Source: an uncultured Elusimicrobiales bacterium (GTDB taxonomy: Bacteria; Elusimicrobiota; Elusimicrobia; Elusimicrobiales; Elusimicrobiaceae). From it: DNA of 64,000 nt. A program made the position numbers and the translations under genes. This document shows positions 32,980 through 41,841 of this stretch, piece by piece; positions within the stretch are counted from its first letter, which is position 1, and each line of letters starts with the position of its first letter. Location of the stretch: contig CAJTJT010000001.1 of assembly GCA_910576915.1 (NCBI GenBank), forward strand, positions 1 to 64,000, in the 5' to 3' direction. The notes under the pieces were generated by a model that was not told where the DNA came from, searched no databases, and saw nothing but the letters and a program-made list of their open reading frames with translations.

Positions 32980-33555
32980 ATGAAGATTCGTCTTTTTATT
33001 TGTTTATTTTTAGCCGCGTTGGTGTGCGCCTGCAGCAGTACGGATTACCGTTCCCGCAAACGCGTAACGCAGGGCATTGACTATTCCCGCTACCGCGGAA
33101 ACGAAGCGTATTACGAATTTTCGTCCCCCATCCCGACGGAACCCTCCGTTTTGGAAGGCCAAACGCCGGACGAACAAACCGAAGGGGAAGCCCAGCTGGG
33201 AGAAGATGAAGATTTTACGTCTGAAAATTTTTCGGGCACGTACGGCAACTATGGCGACGTAGTGGTTACCGTCGCCACGCGTAAATTTAAACTGGGTCCC
33301 AGCGCGGCCCGCAAGGAAATGAGCATTTTTCAAAAAGCGTTGGAAACGGGCTACGCCAAAGCCTTGCGTACGTACCGCCCCACCGGGTTTACGTATGCCA
33401 TGAGCGGTGTGGGGGCCGTTAACCCGATGTCGGACGTGGAAGTGAGCTGCAAACTCAGCGAACGCTCCGCCAACGACGTGGGGCAAGCCACCTGCACGCT
33501 GTTTTTTAACGAAATCCGCGTCCAATACCTGGAACTGAGCAAAGAGGCCAACTGA
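32980..33555 (+). CDS. Small lipoprotein of unknown function
   Basis: A 191-residue predicted lipoprotein: signal MKIRLFICLFLAALVCACSS with a lipobox around LVCAC. The mature part starts basic, then has an acidic stretch (GEAQLGEDEDFTSENF) and a folded C-terminal part (VVVTVATRKFKLGPSAARK ... ATCTLFFNEIRVQYL). GGAGTGTTT precedes ATG 32980; the frame is open upstream into ispDF but without signals. Located between ispDF and cysS in a compact gene run. No family recognised. Confidence 0.78.
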   Translation: MKIRLFICLFLAALVCACSSTDYRSRKRVTQGIDYSRYRGNEAYYEFSSPIPTEPSVLEGQTPDEQTEGEAQLGEDEDFTSENFSGTYGNYGDVVVTVATRKFKLGPSAARKEMSIFQKALETGYAKALRTYRPTGFTYAMSGVGAVNPMSDVEVSCKLSERSANDVGQATCTLFFNEIRVQYLELSKEAN

Positions 33556-33556
33556 T

Positions 33557-34948
33557 ATGTATTTGCATAATACCGCCACCCGTCATAAAGACGAATTTAC
33601 CCCGCAAAACCCGCAGAACGTAACCATGTACTGCTGCGGGCCGACCGTGTACAATTTTGCGCACATCGGCAATTTACGCACGTATATTTTTGAAGATTTG
33701 CTCGCCCGCACCATCCGCCTGCGCCACCCGCTGACGCACGTGATGAACGTGACCGACGTGGGGCATTTGGTGTCCGACGCTGACGACGGCGAAGACAAAA
33801 TGGAACTCGGCGCGGCGCGCGAAGGCAAAAGCGCGTGGGACATCGCCAAATTCTACGAAGAAAAATTTTGGGCCGATTACGACGCCCTTCACTGCACGCG
33901 CCCGACGGTCGTCAGCCGCGCGACGAAGCACATTAAAGAAATGATTGCGCTCGTTAAAACGCTGGAAGACAAAGGCTATACGTACCGCACTTCCGACGGA
34001 ATTTATTACGATACGTCCAAATTCGACCGTTACGACTCCCTTGTCGGCCATGCCCGCATCAGCGGTTTGCAAGGCGGCGCGCGCGTGGAAATGAGCGACG
34101 AAAAACGCAACCCGACCGATTTTGCCTTGTGGAAATTTTCGCCCAAAGACAAAAAACGCCAAATGGAATGGGACAGCCCGTGGGGCGTCGGTTTCCCGGG
34201 GTGGCACATTGAATGTTCCGCAATGGCGATGAAATATTTGGGCCATACGCTCGACATCCACTGCGGCGGTATTGACCACGTCACCATCCACCACACCAAC
34301 GAAATCGCCCAGAGCGAAGCCGCCACCGGTAAAAAATACGTCAATTACTGGGTACACGGTGAATTTTTGATTTTGCGCTCTGGCAAAATGTCCAAGTCCG
34401 GCGGCACGTTTGTAACCGTGGACGTGCTGAAAGAAAAAGGGTACGACCCGCTGGCGTACCGCTATCTGTGCCTCAGCGCGCATTACCGCACGCAGCTCGA
34501 ATTTTCGTACGAAAGCATGGACTCTGCGGCCAAAAGCCTTAAAAATCTGCGCGCTTTAGCCGTGCAGGCCAAACAGTCCGCCGCCGCGCAGGAAACGGAA
34601 AAAAGCAAAGCGTGGAAAGAAAAATTCACCGCCGCGATGGAGGACGATTTAAACGCCCCCAAAGCGCTGGCCCTGGTGTGGGAAGCCGTGCGCAGCGCGG
34701 AACTTTCCGCCGCCGAAAAGGTGGACTTTTTAACGTTTGCGGACGGCATTTTGGCGCTTGATTTGTTTAAGGAAGAAGCGGCCCCCAAGGCCGACATCCC
34801 GGCGCAAGTGCAGGCCCTTTTGGACGCCCGCGCCGCCGCGCGCAAAGCCAAAGAATGGAAGAAATCCGACGAACTGCGCGATGAAATCGCCCGGGCCGGT
34901 TATCTTGTAAAAGATACGCCGCAGGGCCAACAAGTGGAGAAAAAATAA
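33557..34948 (+). CDS. cysS: Cysteinyl-tRNA synthetase
   Basis: Class I aminoacyl-tRNA synthetase charging tRNA-Cys. It has the HIGH-type motif in YCCGPTVYNFAHIGNLRTY, the zinc-ligand segment GWHIECSAMAMKYLG, and KMSKSGGTF. At 463 residues it is normal length and ends with the DALR-like helical domain. It starts one nt after the lipoprotein gene stop and ends 3 nt before the deaminase. Confidence 0.97.
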   Translation: MYLHNTATRHKDEFTPQNPQNVTMYCCGPTVYNFAHIGNLRTYIFEDLLARTIRLRHPLTHVMNVTDVGHLVSDADDGEDKMELGAAREGKSAWDIAKFYEEKFWADYDALHCTRPTVVSRATKHIKEMIALVKTLEDKGYTYRTSDGIYYDTSKFDRYDSLVGHARISGLQGGARVEMSDEKRNPTDFALWKFSPKDKKRQMEWDSPWGVGFPGWHIECSAMAMKYLGHTLDIHCGGIDHVTIHHTNEIAQSEAATGKKYVNYWVHGEFLILRSGKMSKSGGTFVTVDVLKEKGYDPLAYRYLCLSAHYRTQLEFSYESMDSAAKSLKNLRALAVQAKQSAAAQETEKSKAWKEKFTAAMEDDLNAPKALALVWEAVRSAELSAAEKVDFLTFADGILALDLFKEEAAPKADIPAQVQALLDARAAARKAKEWKKSDELRDEIARAGYLVKDTPQGQQVEKK

Positions 34949-34951
34949 ATT

Positions 34952-36172
34952 ATGAAGATCCCCGCCGAATTTTTACGCCGTATCCCGAAAGCCGATTTGC
35001 ACGTCCATCTGGACGGCTCCCTGCGGCTTTCCACGCTGATCGAGCTGGCTAAAAAAGAAGGCGTGGAACTTCCCGCATATACCGAAAAAGGCCTGCGCCA
35101 AAAGGTATTTAAAGATAAATACGCTTCGTTGGTGGAGTATTTAAAAGGGTTCGGTTATACCGGGGCCGTCATGCAAAACGCGGAAAATATCGAACGCGTG
35201 GCGTATGAACTCGGGCAGGACGCCATCGCCGAAGGTGTGCGCTATCTGGAGGTCCGTTTTGCGCCCCAGCTTCACGCCAATGAAAAACTCTCCGCGCAGG
35301 AAGCCGTCCGCGCCGTGGTGCGCGGGCTGACGCGCGCGCAGAAAGAACACAACGCGTCCGCCGATGTTAAAAAAGGCGAAGATTTGGAGTTTTACTTCGG
35401 CATTATCGCGTGTGCGATGCGTAATTTCAACAAATTTATGTCGCCCTATTACGCCACGCTGATTAATGCGCTTTCCCAGTCGGATAAGAGCGAAATTTTC
35501 GGCATCGGTTCGCTGGAACTGGCGCGCATGGTGGTAAAACTGGCGAAAGAAGAAAAACTGCCCGTCGTGGGGTTCGACCTCGCCGGCGAAGAAGCCGGCT
35601 ATCCCGCCGCCGACCATCTGGACGCTTACCGCTATGTTCATAAACATTTTATCCGCAAGACCGTTCACTCCGGCGAAGCGTACGGACCGGAATCCATTTT
35701 TCAGGCTATTACCGATTGTTACGCCAACCGTATCGGCCACGGTACGCATTTGTTTGCGGCGGATATGATTAAAGATAAAAAGGTGAAAGACAAGCAGGGC
35801 TATGTGGAGTCTTTAGCCAACTATATCGCTAGCGAGCGTATTGGTATTGAGGTTTGTCTGACGAGCAATTTGCAGACGCTGCCGGAAATTAAGTCCGTTA
35901 AAGACCATCCGATTAAAGAGATGATCCGCCGCGGTTTGCCCGTCAGCATTAATACGGATAACCGCCTGGTTTCCAACACCACCGTTACGAAGGAAATGGA
36001 ACTTTTGGTTAAAAACATCAAACTTTCGCCCAAAGAATTAAAAAACATTGTAATTGCCGGTTTTAAGAGCGGGTTTTTCCCGGGCAGTTATATTGAAAAG
36101 CGGCAGTTTGTCAGAAAGGTGATTGACCGGTATAATCACTTGGCCAAAGAGTACAACATTCCTCTTTATTAA
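34952..36172 (+). CDS. add: Adenosine deaminase family protein
   Basis: Zinc-dependent purine deaminase of 406 residues. Metal motifs are KADLHVHLDGS near the start, the VHSGEAYGPESI Glu/His segment, RIGHGTHL, and SINTDNRLVSNTT. The last is an NTDN variant of the more common NTDDP; I recall this variant from some anaerobe sequences. It most likely converts adenosine to inosine in salvage. A 6-aminodeoxyfutalosine or adenine deaminase is possible, but no menaquinone gene is nearby. It is 20-60 residues longer than typical. Confidence 0.85.
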   Translation: MKIPAEFLRRIPKADLHVHLDGSLRLSTLIELAKKEGVELPAYTEKGLRQKVFKDKYASLVEYLKGFGYTGAVMQNAENIERVAYELGQDAIAEGVRYLEVRFAPQLHANEKLSAQEAVRAVVRGLTRAQKEHNASADVKKGEDLEFYFGIIACAMRNFNKFMSPYYATLINALSQSDKSEIFGIGSLELARMVVKLAKEEKLPVVGFDLAGEEAGYPAADHLDAYRYVHKHFIRKTVHSGEAYGPESIFQAITDCYANRIGHGTHLFAADMIKDKKVKDKQGYVESLANYIASERIGIEVCLTSNLQTLPEIKSVKDHPIKEMIRRGLPVSINTDNRLVSNTTVTKEMELLVKNIKLSPKELKNIVIAGFKSGFFPGSYIEKRQFVRKVIDRYNHLAKEYNIPLY

Positions 36173-36199
36173 AGGCTGATGTTAACTTACGATTTACGC

Positions 36200-36240
36200 A
36201 CAAGGGATAAGAAAGTGTTTTCTTATCCCTTGTTGCTTTT
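36200..36240 (+). terminator. Terminator after adenosine deaminase
   Basis: A 15-bp perfect stem (ACAAGGGATAAGAAA / TTTCTTATCCCTTGT) followed by TGCTTTT. The opening ACGCACAAGGGA is shared with the etfA terminator. Confidence 0.85.
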
Positions 36241-36264
36241 ACGGGCAACCATTTTCCATATTTG

Positions 36265-36338
36265 GCTAAATTTGCGTTCCCTTGCCTCTCAGCGTACCTA
36301 GCAGTACTTCCTCGGGCAACTGGCAACGCAAATTTAGC
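36265..36338. repeat. Long inverted repeat after adenosine deaminase
   Basis: 14-bp perfect arms (GCTAAATTTGCGTT / AACGCAAATTTAGC) around a 46-nt centre that itself contains TTGCC / GGCAA. The rest of the 36173-36797 gap has partial palindromic units (36574 GTCATTCCGGC; 36674 GTCACCCCGTA with TACGGGGT) and no recognisable gene. Confidence 0.6.
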
Positions 36339-36797
36339 GCAAATCTGAAAAATCAGCCAATGCTATGCAAAGTTATTCTGTCTTGGTCTCTTGGGCTTGA
36401 CGTGCCATTCAGACACGCCTATACGCCCAACTAAATCCCGCCAACTAAAAACGGTTTTGAAAAATCATATAATCTTCTATTGTGTTATTCTACTCTGCAC
36501 GGCATTTGAATAACGACGGTTGCTTATTTGGACCGCTCCGTTCCATCGTTATGCTCGAAGTCTTCCTCACGCCGTCATTCCGGCACGCTGCGCGCCGCCG
36601 GAGCCGGAATCTAGAATTAGGGCCGTTTTCCTTTTAACCGTCATTCTGAATTGACGCTTTTTCCGCTTGGCGTCACCCCGTAAGAGCCTGCCCCGTGAAG
36701 TTGTTATACGGGGTAGTAATACGGGGTCTAGTTATAGGGTGTCAGGAGTCGGAAAGGGGAATGTTCTGCGGCGGTCCGCAGGGCGCTAACGTATATG

Positions 36798-36828
36798 CAA
36801 AACAGCCCCAGTTAAACTGGGGCTGTTC
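36798..36828 (-). terminator. Terminator of the CLC gene
   Basis: AACAGCCCCAGT / ACTGGGGCTGTT stem just beyond the stop codon; on the minus strand it ends in a TTTT run. Confidence 0.8.
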
Positions 36829-36833
36829 GTGTT

Positions 36834-38216
36834 TTATTTCTTTTCGTCAAAGCCTTTGGCGTTGGGGATTAGGTGCCGCGTCATCTCTTTCACCGCTTTT
36901 TTAAGCAGTGTTTTGCGCGCGCGGATTTTGGTTTGGCGGTCTGTGGCGCGGCGGCCGAATTTGGCCGGATTTTCGGGCGGGGCACTTTCCAATTCTTTCC
37001 CGCTGTCCCACGAAATGCGCTGGCTGGGATAAACGCTCTGCTGTCCCGTCACCAAGAAACTGATTACGCACGCCACCGTGGCGTACGGGGCGATGGCGGG
37101 GCCAAACAGTTCAATCGCCATAATGCTGGCGGCCAGCGGCGTATTGGCCGCACCCGCCAAAACGGCCACCAGGCCCAGCGCGGCCAGGGTGGCGGAGTCC
37201 ACATTCATAAAATCGGCCAGCATGGCTCCCGCCTGCGCACCTACAAAGAAAATCGGCGTTACAATCCCGCCAATGCCGCCCGCGGCAAACGTAACGGAGG
37301 TGGAAAGCATTTTATACAAAAATCCGAATGGAGAAGCCGCCGGCTGGCCGCTGAGCGGCCCGTCTATGCCCGCCATGCCGAGGCCCAAATACAGGGGGGA
37401 AATAAAATGCCCGATTGCAAGCAGTACCACTCCCCCGATAAAACACGCCCAAAACGGCCGCGTGCGAAGCGCAATGTAGCGGAACACTACGCGCGTAAAT
37501 TTTAATATCTCAATAAACAGTAACGCTACCAGGCCGAAGAACATCCCGGCCACAATCATTTTTAAAAAGAACTGTTCCGAAAATACGGGCACGAAATGGA
37601 GCGGGTGATAAATATAGTCCACCCCTAAATAAGAAGTCACCTGGAAGGCCGTAATCCCGGCCACGAGGGCGGGGAACATGACTTCGTAAAAAATATGGCC
37701 CACCCATAACACTTCCAGCCCGAACAGGGCCCCCGATATCGGCACGCCGAATACGCCCGCAAACCCCGCGCTTACGCCGCAGATCATCATTTTGCGGCGG
37801 TCGGCCGGGTTCATGCGCAGAATTTTGGCCATAAGCGCCGCCACGCCCGCGCCCGTATCGGCGCAGGGGGCTTCTTTCCCGGCGGAGCCGCCGGTAGCCA
37901 TGGTTAGAATGGACAGGAAAAACCCTTTGGCCGCGGACAGAAGCGAAATGTTTTCGTAGGCGTTGATTTTGTGGAGGACGGCGTCGGTGGAAAAGTCTTT
38001 GTCTTTTTTAGCCACTTTGCGCGACAGCACCACTACAATATATAACGCAAACGGCAGGCCCAGGTAGAACATCGGAATTTTGTTGCGCAGCGCAATGGAT
38101 GCCTCCAGCGTTTTTAAGAACGCGGCGTCCAATACGCCGATGACGCACCCGATGCCGGTGGCCAGAAAAAACCATTTAATAATGTTTAAAACGTTGTTTC
38201 TGTGTTCGTCTAACAT
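36834..38216 (-). CDS. CLC family chloride channel or H+/Cl- antiporter
   Basis: A polytopic membrane protein of 460 residues with CLC signatures. GGSAGKEAPCADTGAG is the GxEGP-type motif with its gating Glu. GVSAGFAGVFGVPISGALFG and GIGGIVTPIFFVGAQAG are the other conserved segments. The Glu favours an antiporter or gated channel; the ion (chloride or fluoride) is not determined. ATG 38216 (MLDEHRNN) is preferred; 40 open codons upstream are Arg-rich and unlike CLC starts. The C-terminus is a basic tail. Confidence 0.9.
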   Translation of the reverse strand: MLDEHRNNVLNIIKWFFLATGIGCVIGVLDAAFLKTLEASIALRNKIPMFYLGLPFALYIVVVLSRKVAKKDKDFSTDAVLHKINAYENISLLSAAKGFFLSILTMATGGSAGKEAPCADTGAGVAALMAKILRMNPADRRKMMICGVSAGFAGVFGVPISGALFGLEVLWVGHIFYEVMFPALVAGITAFQVTSYLGVDYIYHPLHFVPVFSEQFFLKMIVAGMFFGLVALLFIEILKFTRVVFRYIALRTRPFWACFIGGVVLLAIGHFISPLYLGLGMAGIDGPLSGQPAASPFGFLYKMLSTSVTFAAGGIGGIVTPIFFVGAQAGAMLADFMNVDSATLAALGLVAVLAGAANTPLAASIMAIELFGPAIAPYATVACVISFLVTGQQSVYPSQRISWDSGKELESAPPENPAKFGRRATDRQTKIRARKTLLKKAVKEMTRHLIPNAKGFDEKK

Positions 38217-38309
38217 ACTTATATATCTTATCAAAATTAGGTTTTTTTCGCGCGTCCCGGAAGCGCAAAAAAGGGTTAGAAGCCGGGGAAAAACGACCCG
38301 CGCTATTTT

Positions 38310-38318
38310 TGCTATACT
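38310..38318 (+). promoter_or_regulatory. marC-like gene promoter (extended -10)
   Basis: TGCTATACT after a run of five T; the leader to ATG 38391 is about 65 nt. Confidence 0.5.
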
Positions 38319-38390
38319 ATATATGGAAAATCCCATATAATTTTAGTTATTTTGCGGGGGGATAGTTCCTCCTGCCAAGGAGTTTACAGT

Positions 38391-38978
38391 ATGGATGCTT
38401 TTATTTCGTCCGTTATTACGCTGGCGCTCGTAATGGACGGTTTCGGTAATATCCCGTTGTTTATCGCCGCACTTAAAAAGGTGGCGCCCGAACGCCGCAA
38501 AGCCGTGCTCGTGCGCGAGCTGGGTATTGCGCTTCTTATCATGGTGGCGTTTTTGTTCCTCGGCAAATGGTTCTTAAAGGCGTTTGGCATTCAGGAGTAT
38601 TCGCTGAGTATTGCGGGCGGTATCATTTTGTTTATTATTTCCGTCAAACTCGTGTTCGGCGGGGAAGAAGAAACCAAGAGCGACCCGAAAGAAGACGAAC
38701 CGTTTGTCGTGCCGCTGGCCATCCCGCTGGTGGCGGGCCCGGCCGCTTTGTCTATGGTCATGATTACGGCCGCACAGCAGCCCAATAAATTCATTACGCT
38801 GTGCGCGGTGATTGTGGCTTCGCTTATCAACTCGGCCATTTTGATGGCGTCGTTCCCTATCAGCAATCTCCTGGGCAAACGCGGGCTGACGGCCATTGAG
38901 CGTTTGACGGGTATGATCCTTATTTTGATGTCCGTCGATATGGTGATGGGCGGAATTTCCAAATTTATGAGCTTATAG
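38391..38978 (+). CDS. MarC/UPF0056 family membrane protein
   Basis: A 195-residue protein with about six membrane segments. It begins FISSVITLALVMDGFGNIPL, close to the MarC family pattern (xDPxGxxP replaced by MDGFGNIP), and has VPLAIPLVAGPAALSMVMI, the most conserved MarC stretch. Family function is unknown despite the historic multiple antibiotic resistance name. AAGGAG lies 9 nt before ATG 38391. It is followed 12 nt later by the thioredoxin-DsbD gene. Confidence 0.9.
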   Translation: MDAFISSVITLALVMDGFGNIPLFIAALKKVAPERRKAVLVRELGIALLIMVAFLFLGKWFLKAFGIQEYSLSIAGGIILFIISVKLVFGGEEETKSDPKEDEPFVVPLAIPLVAGPAALSMVMITAAQQPNKFITLCAVIVASLINSAILMASFPISNLLGKRGLTAIERLTGMILILMSVDMVMGGISKFMSL

Positions 38979-38990
38979 GAGCCGTACGAA

Positions 38991-40139
38991 ATGAAAAAGT
39001 GGTTTGCCGTTTTTGTTTTGTTTTTATGCGCGGCCGCCGGGTTTGCGCAAAATACGCAGAAAGTGGAATTTGCGCTGTTTGTCAGCCCCACCTGCGTGCA
39101 TTGTAATAATCTAAAGCGCGAGTATTGGCCGAAACTGAAAGAAAAATACAAAGACACCGTCCATTTTACGGAATATGATTTGTCCGTAGACGGCAACCAC
39201 TTGATTTTTATGGAAACCGCCAAAGCGTACGGGCTGACGGAAGGCCTCGGTTATCCGGCCGCGGCGGTGGGCAAGACTTTTTTGATGGGTTACCCCACCC
39301 AAATCGGCACGTATGCCGAAACGGCCATCGAACGCGCCCTTTTGCTGGGTGAAAAGACGGACGTGCGCACCCAGGCTTCCGCACAGGGCGAGCCGGAAAA
39401 AGCGTTTAAAAAAATTACGTTTTGGGCGATTGTCGGCGCGGGCTTAATCGACGGTATTAATCCGTGCGCGTTTGCGGTTATTGTGTTTTTTATCTCGTTC
39501 TTAACCGTGTATAAGTACAACCGCCGGGAAATTGTACTCGTGGGTGCGGCGTATTGTTTTGCCGTGTTCTGCGCGTACCTGCTGCTGGGACTGGGCGTAT
39601 TTAAGTTTTTGTATGCGATGCGCGGCTTCTCGTACGTTATTAAAGGATTCTATATTTTAACGGCGGGGCTGTGCCTGCTGTTTTTTGCGCTCAGCGTGTA
39701 CGATTTTTGGGTGTATTTTAAAACCAAAAAGGCCGACGGTATGCTTTTGCAGCTGCCGCTCGGGCTCAAAACGCGTATCCATAAAATTATGGGTTTTTTC
39801 CTGCGCGATAAAAACAAAAGCGCGCTGCGTTTGACGCTGGCCGCGCTGGCGGTGGGATTTGGCGTGTCTTTGGTGGAAGCGGTATGCACCGGGCAGGTGT
39901 ATGTTCCCACCTGCGTGCTGATTATGCAGGACCCGGCCTTCCGCGCCCGCGCCGCGTTTTATTTGGTGCTTTATAATTTGATGTTTATCGTACCGCTGGT
40001 AGCGGTTTTTGTGCTGGCGCTTGCGGGATATGAATCCAAAGGATTTAACGAATTTTTGAAAAAACATTTGGGTCTTACCAAATTGTTGTTGTGTGCCGTG
40101 TTTTTAGGATTATTTGTGTTGCTCGTCGGAAATATTTAA
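38991..40139 (+). CDS. Thioredoxin-like/DsbD-like membrane thiol reductant carrier
   Basis: A 382-residue fusion. The signal peptide (MKKWFAVFVLFLCAAAGFAQ) is followed by a thioredoxin-like domain with C35-V-H-C38 (VSPTCVHCNNLKREYW). A membrane domain follows with the CcdA/DsbD pattern: C159 in GINPCAFAVIVFF, C299 and C308 in EAVCTGQVYVPTC. It probably carries electrons across the membrane to periplasmic thiols, or serves as a thioredoxin receptor. It precedes a pilin gene by 15 nt, suggesting a role in disulfide handling of exported Cys-bearing proteins. That link is inference. Confidence 0.82.
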   Translation: MKKWFAVFVLFLCAAAGFAQNTQKVEFALFVSPTCVHCNNLKREYWPKLKEKYKDTVHFTEYDLSVDGNHLIFMETAKAYGLTEGLGYPAAAVGKTFLMGYPTQIGTYAETAIERALLLGEKTDVRTQASAQGEPEKAFKKITFWAIVGAGLIDGINPCAFAVIVFFISFLTVYKYNRREIVLVGAAYCFAVFCAYLLLGLGVFKFLYAMRGFSYVIKGFYILTAGLCLLFFALSVYDFWVYFKTKKADGMLLQLPLGLKTRIHKIMGFFLRDKNKSALRLTLAALAVGFGVSLVEAVCTGQVYVPTCVLIMQDPAFRARAAFYLVLYNLMFIVPLVAVFVLALAGYESKGFNEFLKKHLGLTKLLLCAVFLGLFVLLVGNI

Positions 40140-40154
40140 TACGCGAGGTAATTT

Positions 40155-40721
40155 ATGGTTAATTTGTCCCGCCGCGGCGGTTTTACGTTGATGGAGTTAA
40201 TTACAGTCATTATTATTGTGGCGATTTTGGCGACGTTTGCTTGGCCGTCTTATGAGCGTTTTATAGAACGCATGCGCTTGGCGGAGGCCGACTCCACCAT
40301 GGGCAGTGCGGTGCAGGCGCAGGATCGTTATTTCGTGAAACGTTCCCAATATACCCGCTACTGGCACTACCTGGACGCGGTTCCGCGCGCCGTGGAACGC
40401 CCCGTGGAAGGGAACGATTATGCCAACGGTTTGGAAAATACGATTTATTATTCCAACGGCGGGGCCAATAAACCCAAAGAAGAAGCCCGCCCCGGTTTTG
40501 CCATTTCGTTTGAGGCAGACGATACAAACCATTGGTTTGTGGTGGCGCGGCGTGTGGGAAAGGGGAAATACAATTATACGTTGGTCCGCCCGTTTGACGG
40601 GCATCAAACCCTCTGTCTTCCTTCGGAAGAAAACGAGGACGATTTGCGCATGTGCATGGATTATTCGGGCGCGGAGGAACCCGGCGACTTGCCGGAAGAT
40701 CCCCGGTCGGGTATTCTGTAA
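40155..40721 (+). CDS. Type IV pilin/pseudopilin-like protein
   Basis: A 188-residue prepilin with leader MVNLSRRGG and helix FTLMELITVIIIVAIL, Glu5 present. It is more divergent than the other pilins and lacks the ALPQY motif (WPSYERFIERMR instead). The mature part has ADSTMGSAVQAQDRYFV and ends acidic (EEPGDLPEDPRSG). It is co-transcribed with the upstream thiol carrier gene rather than having a T12 promoter. It may be a pseudopilin or a PilE-like minor pilin. Confidence 0.83.
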   Translation: MVNLSRRGGFTLMELITVIIIVAILATFAWPSYERFIERMRLAEADSTMGSAVQAQDRYFVKRSQYTRYWHYLDAVPRAVERPVEGNDYANGLENTIYYSNGGANKPKEEARPGFAISFEADDTNHWFVVARRVGKGKYNYTLVRPFDGHQTLCLPSEENEDDLRMCMDYSGAEEPGDLPEDPRSGIL

Positions 40722-40745
40722 GTGCGGAAAAAGTAAAAAACCCTC

Positions 40746-40774
40746 TTGATTTTTTGGTTTTTTACTGATAAACT
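40746..40774 (+). promoter_or_regulatory. Major pilin promoter
   Basis: TTGATT, 17-nt T-rich spacer (TTTTGGTTTTTTACTGA), TAAACT, with TG at the extended -10 position. It resembles the T12 promoters, but the T run is interrupted. Confidence 0.6.
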
Positions 40775-40832
40775 TTAGGGGTAGTCCTTGGGACTATACA
40801 CCTAACTTATATATAAAACTGTAGGAGGTTTT

Positions 40833-41375
40833 ATGAATAATAAAGGGTTCACCCTGATCGAATTGCTGGTGGTCGTGTTGATCATCGGTATCTTGGCTGC
40901 TATGGCCATGCCGCAGTACTTCAAAGCGGTCGAACGCTCCCGCATGAGCGAAGCCGTTACCTTGTTGGGCAACATCGCCCAATCCGAACAGCGCAAATAT
41001 CTGCAAATCAACAGATACACCGCTGACTATCGCGCGTTAGACGTCGCCCCCAAAGGCGCCACCGGTGCCGATTACTGGACCAAAGGCGATCCGACCACGG
41101 GCGCCAACGGCAACGGTTTCAAAGTTACCATCGCCGGTACGACCTATACCGATGGTATTGGTACCGCCGACCGCGTGAACAACAACACCAAAAACGGCTT
41201 GCAGTATGACTACACGTTGACCCGCTACTATGCCAGCAACGATGTCACCTGCACTGGTAATAACCCTAACGGCCAGTCCCTGTGCGCTGACTTCTGCGGT
41301 ATTGATACCCCTGTGGCTTCCTGCTGCAGCAACGGTACTTCCGTAGCCTGCGTCGCGCCTGTTAACAACGACTAA
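40833..41375 (+). CDS. Probable major type IV pilin
   Basis: A 180-residue prepilin: 5-residue leader MNNKG, helix FTLIELLVVVLIIGILAAMA. After the helix comes SEQRKYLQINRYTADYRALD, a classic pilin alpha-beta loop. The Gly/Asn/Thr-rich C-terminal part has six Cys and ends VAPVNND. I call it the major pilin for three reasons: a very strong ribosome-binding site (TAGGAGGTTTT-ATG), a biased codon set like the ribosomal genes, and its own promoter and strong terminator. No assembly genes (pilB, pilC, pilD) are in the window. Confidence 0.85.
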   Translation: MNNKGFTLIELLVVVLIIGILAAMAMPQYFKAVERSRMSEAVTLLGNIAQSEQRKYLQINRYTADYRALDVAPKGATGADYWTKGDPTTGANGNGFKVTIAGTTYTDGIGTADRVNNNTKNGLQYDYTLTRYYASNDVTCTGNNPNGQSLCADFCGIDTPVASCCSNGTSVACVAPVNND

Positions 41376-41396
41376 TCTAATTCTCTCTTAGATTAA

Positions 41397-41426
41397 ACCC
41401 CGCCTCTTACGAGGCGGGGTTTTTTG
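41397..41426 (+). terminator. Major pilin terminator
   Basis: ACCCCGCCTC / GAGGCGGGGT, 10-bp stem with TTAC loop, then six T. Confidence 0.9.
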
Positions 41427-41538
41427 TGGTTGTATCTATAAAACCCCGGCTATGCCGGGGCCCGGTGTCGTTTCAGTGGGGATATTTTTCTGGCGATATG
41501 GAAGAAAAATACGCAGGAGGTGGGTGAATAAAAATGTC

Positions 41539-41818
41539 GTCATTCCCGATGGCTGTAATCGGGAATCCGTCGTTTATTCTGTCATCCTGAACTTGTTTCA
41601 GGATCCAGTCTGTGTAACAAGTCATCCCGAGGTGTTTCTGCTCGGGATCTACTTTATTTTTTTAAATCGGTAGATCCTGAACAGAGACATTTCAGGATGA
41701 CCTAATTAAAACAGCGAGATCCCCGACAAAGATTCTCGGGGATGACATCTGTTCAGGAGCATGAAATCTATATTATTTATCCCTTGCTGTCATACCGTAA
41801 GGCTGTTATACGGTATCC
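41539..41818. repeat. Array of six short palindromic units
   Basis: Units are about 30 nt: GTCATTCCCGAT..ATCGGGAATCC (41539), GTCATCCTGAA..TTCAGGATCC (41581), GTCATCCCGA..TCGGGATCT (41621). Then come GATCCTGA..TCAGGATGAC (inverted, 41672), GATCCCCGA..TCGGGGATGAC (inverted, 41715) and GTCATACCGTA..TACGGTATCC (41789). The stems differ but the GTCAT and ATC ends are constant. They occupy the 41376-41841 gap after the pilin terminator; no gene is seen. A further unit is at 44228. Confidence 0.75.
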
Positions 41819-41841
41819 GCGGGAAAACAGACATAGAAATT

